A DNA stretch of 64,000 bases from Nemertoderma westbladi (lineage: Eukaryota > Xenacoelomorpha > Nemertodermatida > Nemertodermatidae): contig JAUCBJ010007030.1 in NCBI GenBank assembly GCA_032718475.1, positions 1 through 64,000 of the forward strand, in the 5' to 3' direction. How positions within the stretch are numbered: the first letter of the stretch is position 1; the number at the start of each line of letters is the position of its first letter. Of this stretch, positions 62,775-64,000 are shown piece by piece. The notes beneath the pieces were generated by a model. That model was not told the DNA's origin. It did not search any database and worked only from the letters and a program-made list of their open reading frames with translations. The translations under genes and the position numbers were made by a program.

Positions 62775-63225
62775 GATGATGTGTCGGATTGTCGATAAAA
62801 TTGCGCCGCCACAACTCCATAACAGTCATAACATTTGCTAGATCATCAGCATCTTCAAGGATAGTGTATTTTAAGATGCGTCTCAAGAAAGTCATGGGCT
62901 GTCCACCTTGCTTATTCACTATATGAGGACGCCCAAGCACAAGATTATGCACTGGCTGGTCCTCACGGCGATAGCAATGTCCTGCAAAGCGGAGGCAGCG
63001 CAGTTAAAATGTCAAGTTGGGTGAGACTAATGAAATATCTCCAATGTTGTATAGAGTCTCATTGGAGATGAGTTCATTGTATTTGACAAAATAAACCCGG
63101 CTCAGCATTCTTGTGTAAGCATGCAGAGATTTGGTATCTTCTGCAGTTAAAGTCCAGTATGGACCCCATTTAAGGGGAATGGTTCTACTGCACCCCTAAT
63201 TAATCGAACCTTGAGATTCTGTTTT
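62775..63225 (-). pseudogene. Old, diverged fragment of the RTE-like LINE (RT C-terminus)
   Basis: The minus strand matches the last 150 codons of the LINE ORF (RPHIVNKQGGQPMTFLRRIL near 62900) with many substitutions, indels and stops. Much older than the copies at 9095 and 21427. Confidence 0.8.
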
Positions 63226-63740
63226 AACGGCTATAACATAAACCTTGAGAATCCCACCACACCCATATCTTGTACAGTATAGAGTTTCTTGTACAGAATC
63301 CCACCACCCATCTCTTGTACAGAGTTTCTTCATTATCATCATATGCCTGAAAGGAAATCAAACATAAATTTTAGGCTTTTCCAGCATTTCAATCAAATAA
63401 ATAAAGAGCTCACAAATCAAATCGAACAATAGAACATTTATTACAAACTCATAAAATAATATACTAATTTGGTAATTTCATTTTAATCAATAATTTCAAT
63501 TTCATTGTTATAATAGGATGGGATCTCCATCCACATTTCCCATCTAATTATTATAATGATTCATCAATAAATTAATATATTAAATTACAATCATATTTTA
63601 TCGGGCTCTTTATTACGGTTTTTGAGAATTATATTTCGTATGATTCTAAAAAAATTTAGTGTATTTTGAAGGGCAACTGTCTCGACTGTTACCTATAAGG
63701 CAGGGATGAGGGCGCCACACAAACTCCCAATGGTAAACAC
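63226..63740. other. AT-rich intergenic, no gene seen
   Basis: Contains a near-duplicate of about 45 bp (AGAATCCCACCACACCCATATC / AGAATCCCACCACCCATCTC with CTTGTACAGAGTTTCTT) at 63247-63330. Nothing else supported. Confidence 0.5.
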
Positions 63741-63744
63741 TCCG

Positions 63745-63898
63745 TAAATATATTTATTTTTTTTTCTCCCCCAGCATAAGCCAGATTCACATAGGCCTAT
63801 CGCTGGGTTGGTTCTTACGAAATGGTAACTGGCTCGCCAAGGGATCGAATCCGGGACTCCCATCTAGAAGCATTCGAGTGACTACTCCACCAGCTAGA
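63745..63898 (-). mobile_element. tRNA-derived SINE
   Basis: On the minus strand TGGTGGAGTAG (63882-63892) fits the pol III A box and GGATTCGATCC (63842-63852) fits the B box, in a tRNA-like head GCTGGTGGAGTAGTCACTCG ... GATGGGAGTCCCGG. A short body follows (GCGAGCCAGTTACCATTTCG) and an A-rich tail near 63753-63772. The A-to-B spacing and extra body argue for a SINE rather than a working tRNA gene. No acceptor stem can be paired convincingly. Confidence 0.6.
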
Positions 63899-64000
63899 TG
63901 GTGGAGTGGTTAAACGTAGCTAGCAACATTTGAAATTTCAAAATTTAGTTAGAAATTTTATAGTTACTGTAATAAACATTTTGATAAATTACAGTAGATA

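Noticed and set aside
63842-63898. Functional tRNA gene
   Set aside because: A and B boxes are present, but I cannot form an acceptor stem or a normal anticodon arm; a SINE fits better.

Overview
The window is an AT-rich piece of a metazoan, probably invertebrate, genome. It is built almost entirely from transposable elements and satellite DNA. The evidence is a complete BEL/Pao retrotransposon, CR1-like and RTE-like LINEs, Helitrons, a piggyBac remnant, a tRNA-derived SINE and three large satellite arrays. There are no bacterial-style operons, ribosome binding sites or CRISPR arrays. I cannot name the species. Only one open reading frame (34374-35324) looks like an ordinary host gene.

Layout. 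1-4808: two very homogeneous satellites (21 bp x about 76; 46 bp x about 51) flanking a C-rich minisatellite. 6866-14746: a transposon with about 260-320 bp terminal inverted repeats and an 11-bp target duplication, filled by a decayed CR1-like LINE, a younger RTE-like LINE nested inside that with an 80-bp target duplication, and a second CR1-like LINE on the opposite strand. 14790-15912: a LINE endonuclease fragment and a deleted LTR. 15913-30702: about eight Helitron-like non-autonomous elements (about 1.26 kb each) in head-to-tail and nested arrangement, split by a nearly intact 3.7-kb RTE-like LINE (21427-25112) with a 50-bp target duplication. 30868-36500: a fold-back repeat, a deleted piggyBac element with TTAA sites, and the host-like gene. 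36515-40605: a large inverted repeat containing a long hairpin and a solo LTR. 41032-43530: a 63/65-bp satellite. 43947-61564: a young 17.6-kb BEL/Pao element on the minus strand. 61565-64000: small LINE remnants, hairpins and a SINE.

The most notable object is the BEL/Pao element. Its two 1279-bp LTRs (TGT...ACA) differ at only four positions I could find, and it is flanked by a CGATG duplication. A coiled-coil first ORF and a complete capsid-protease-RT-RNase H-integrase ORF are in the same frame, separated by one TAA. Downstream of pol it carries three further ORFs, one with three CCHC-type zinc knuckles and one with a very basic tail; neither looks like an envelope. A solo LTR of the same family with its own 5-bp duplication (37748-38943) and a deleted LTR (15353-15912) show the family has been active more than once. 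The Helitrons are also unusual: each carries about seven RFX X-box-like palindromes spaced about 150 bp apart.

Transposon and LTR boundaries were found by eye from matching ends and target duplications. Clade names for the LINEs and the Mutator-like label are provisional.
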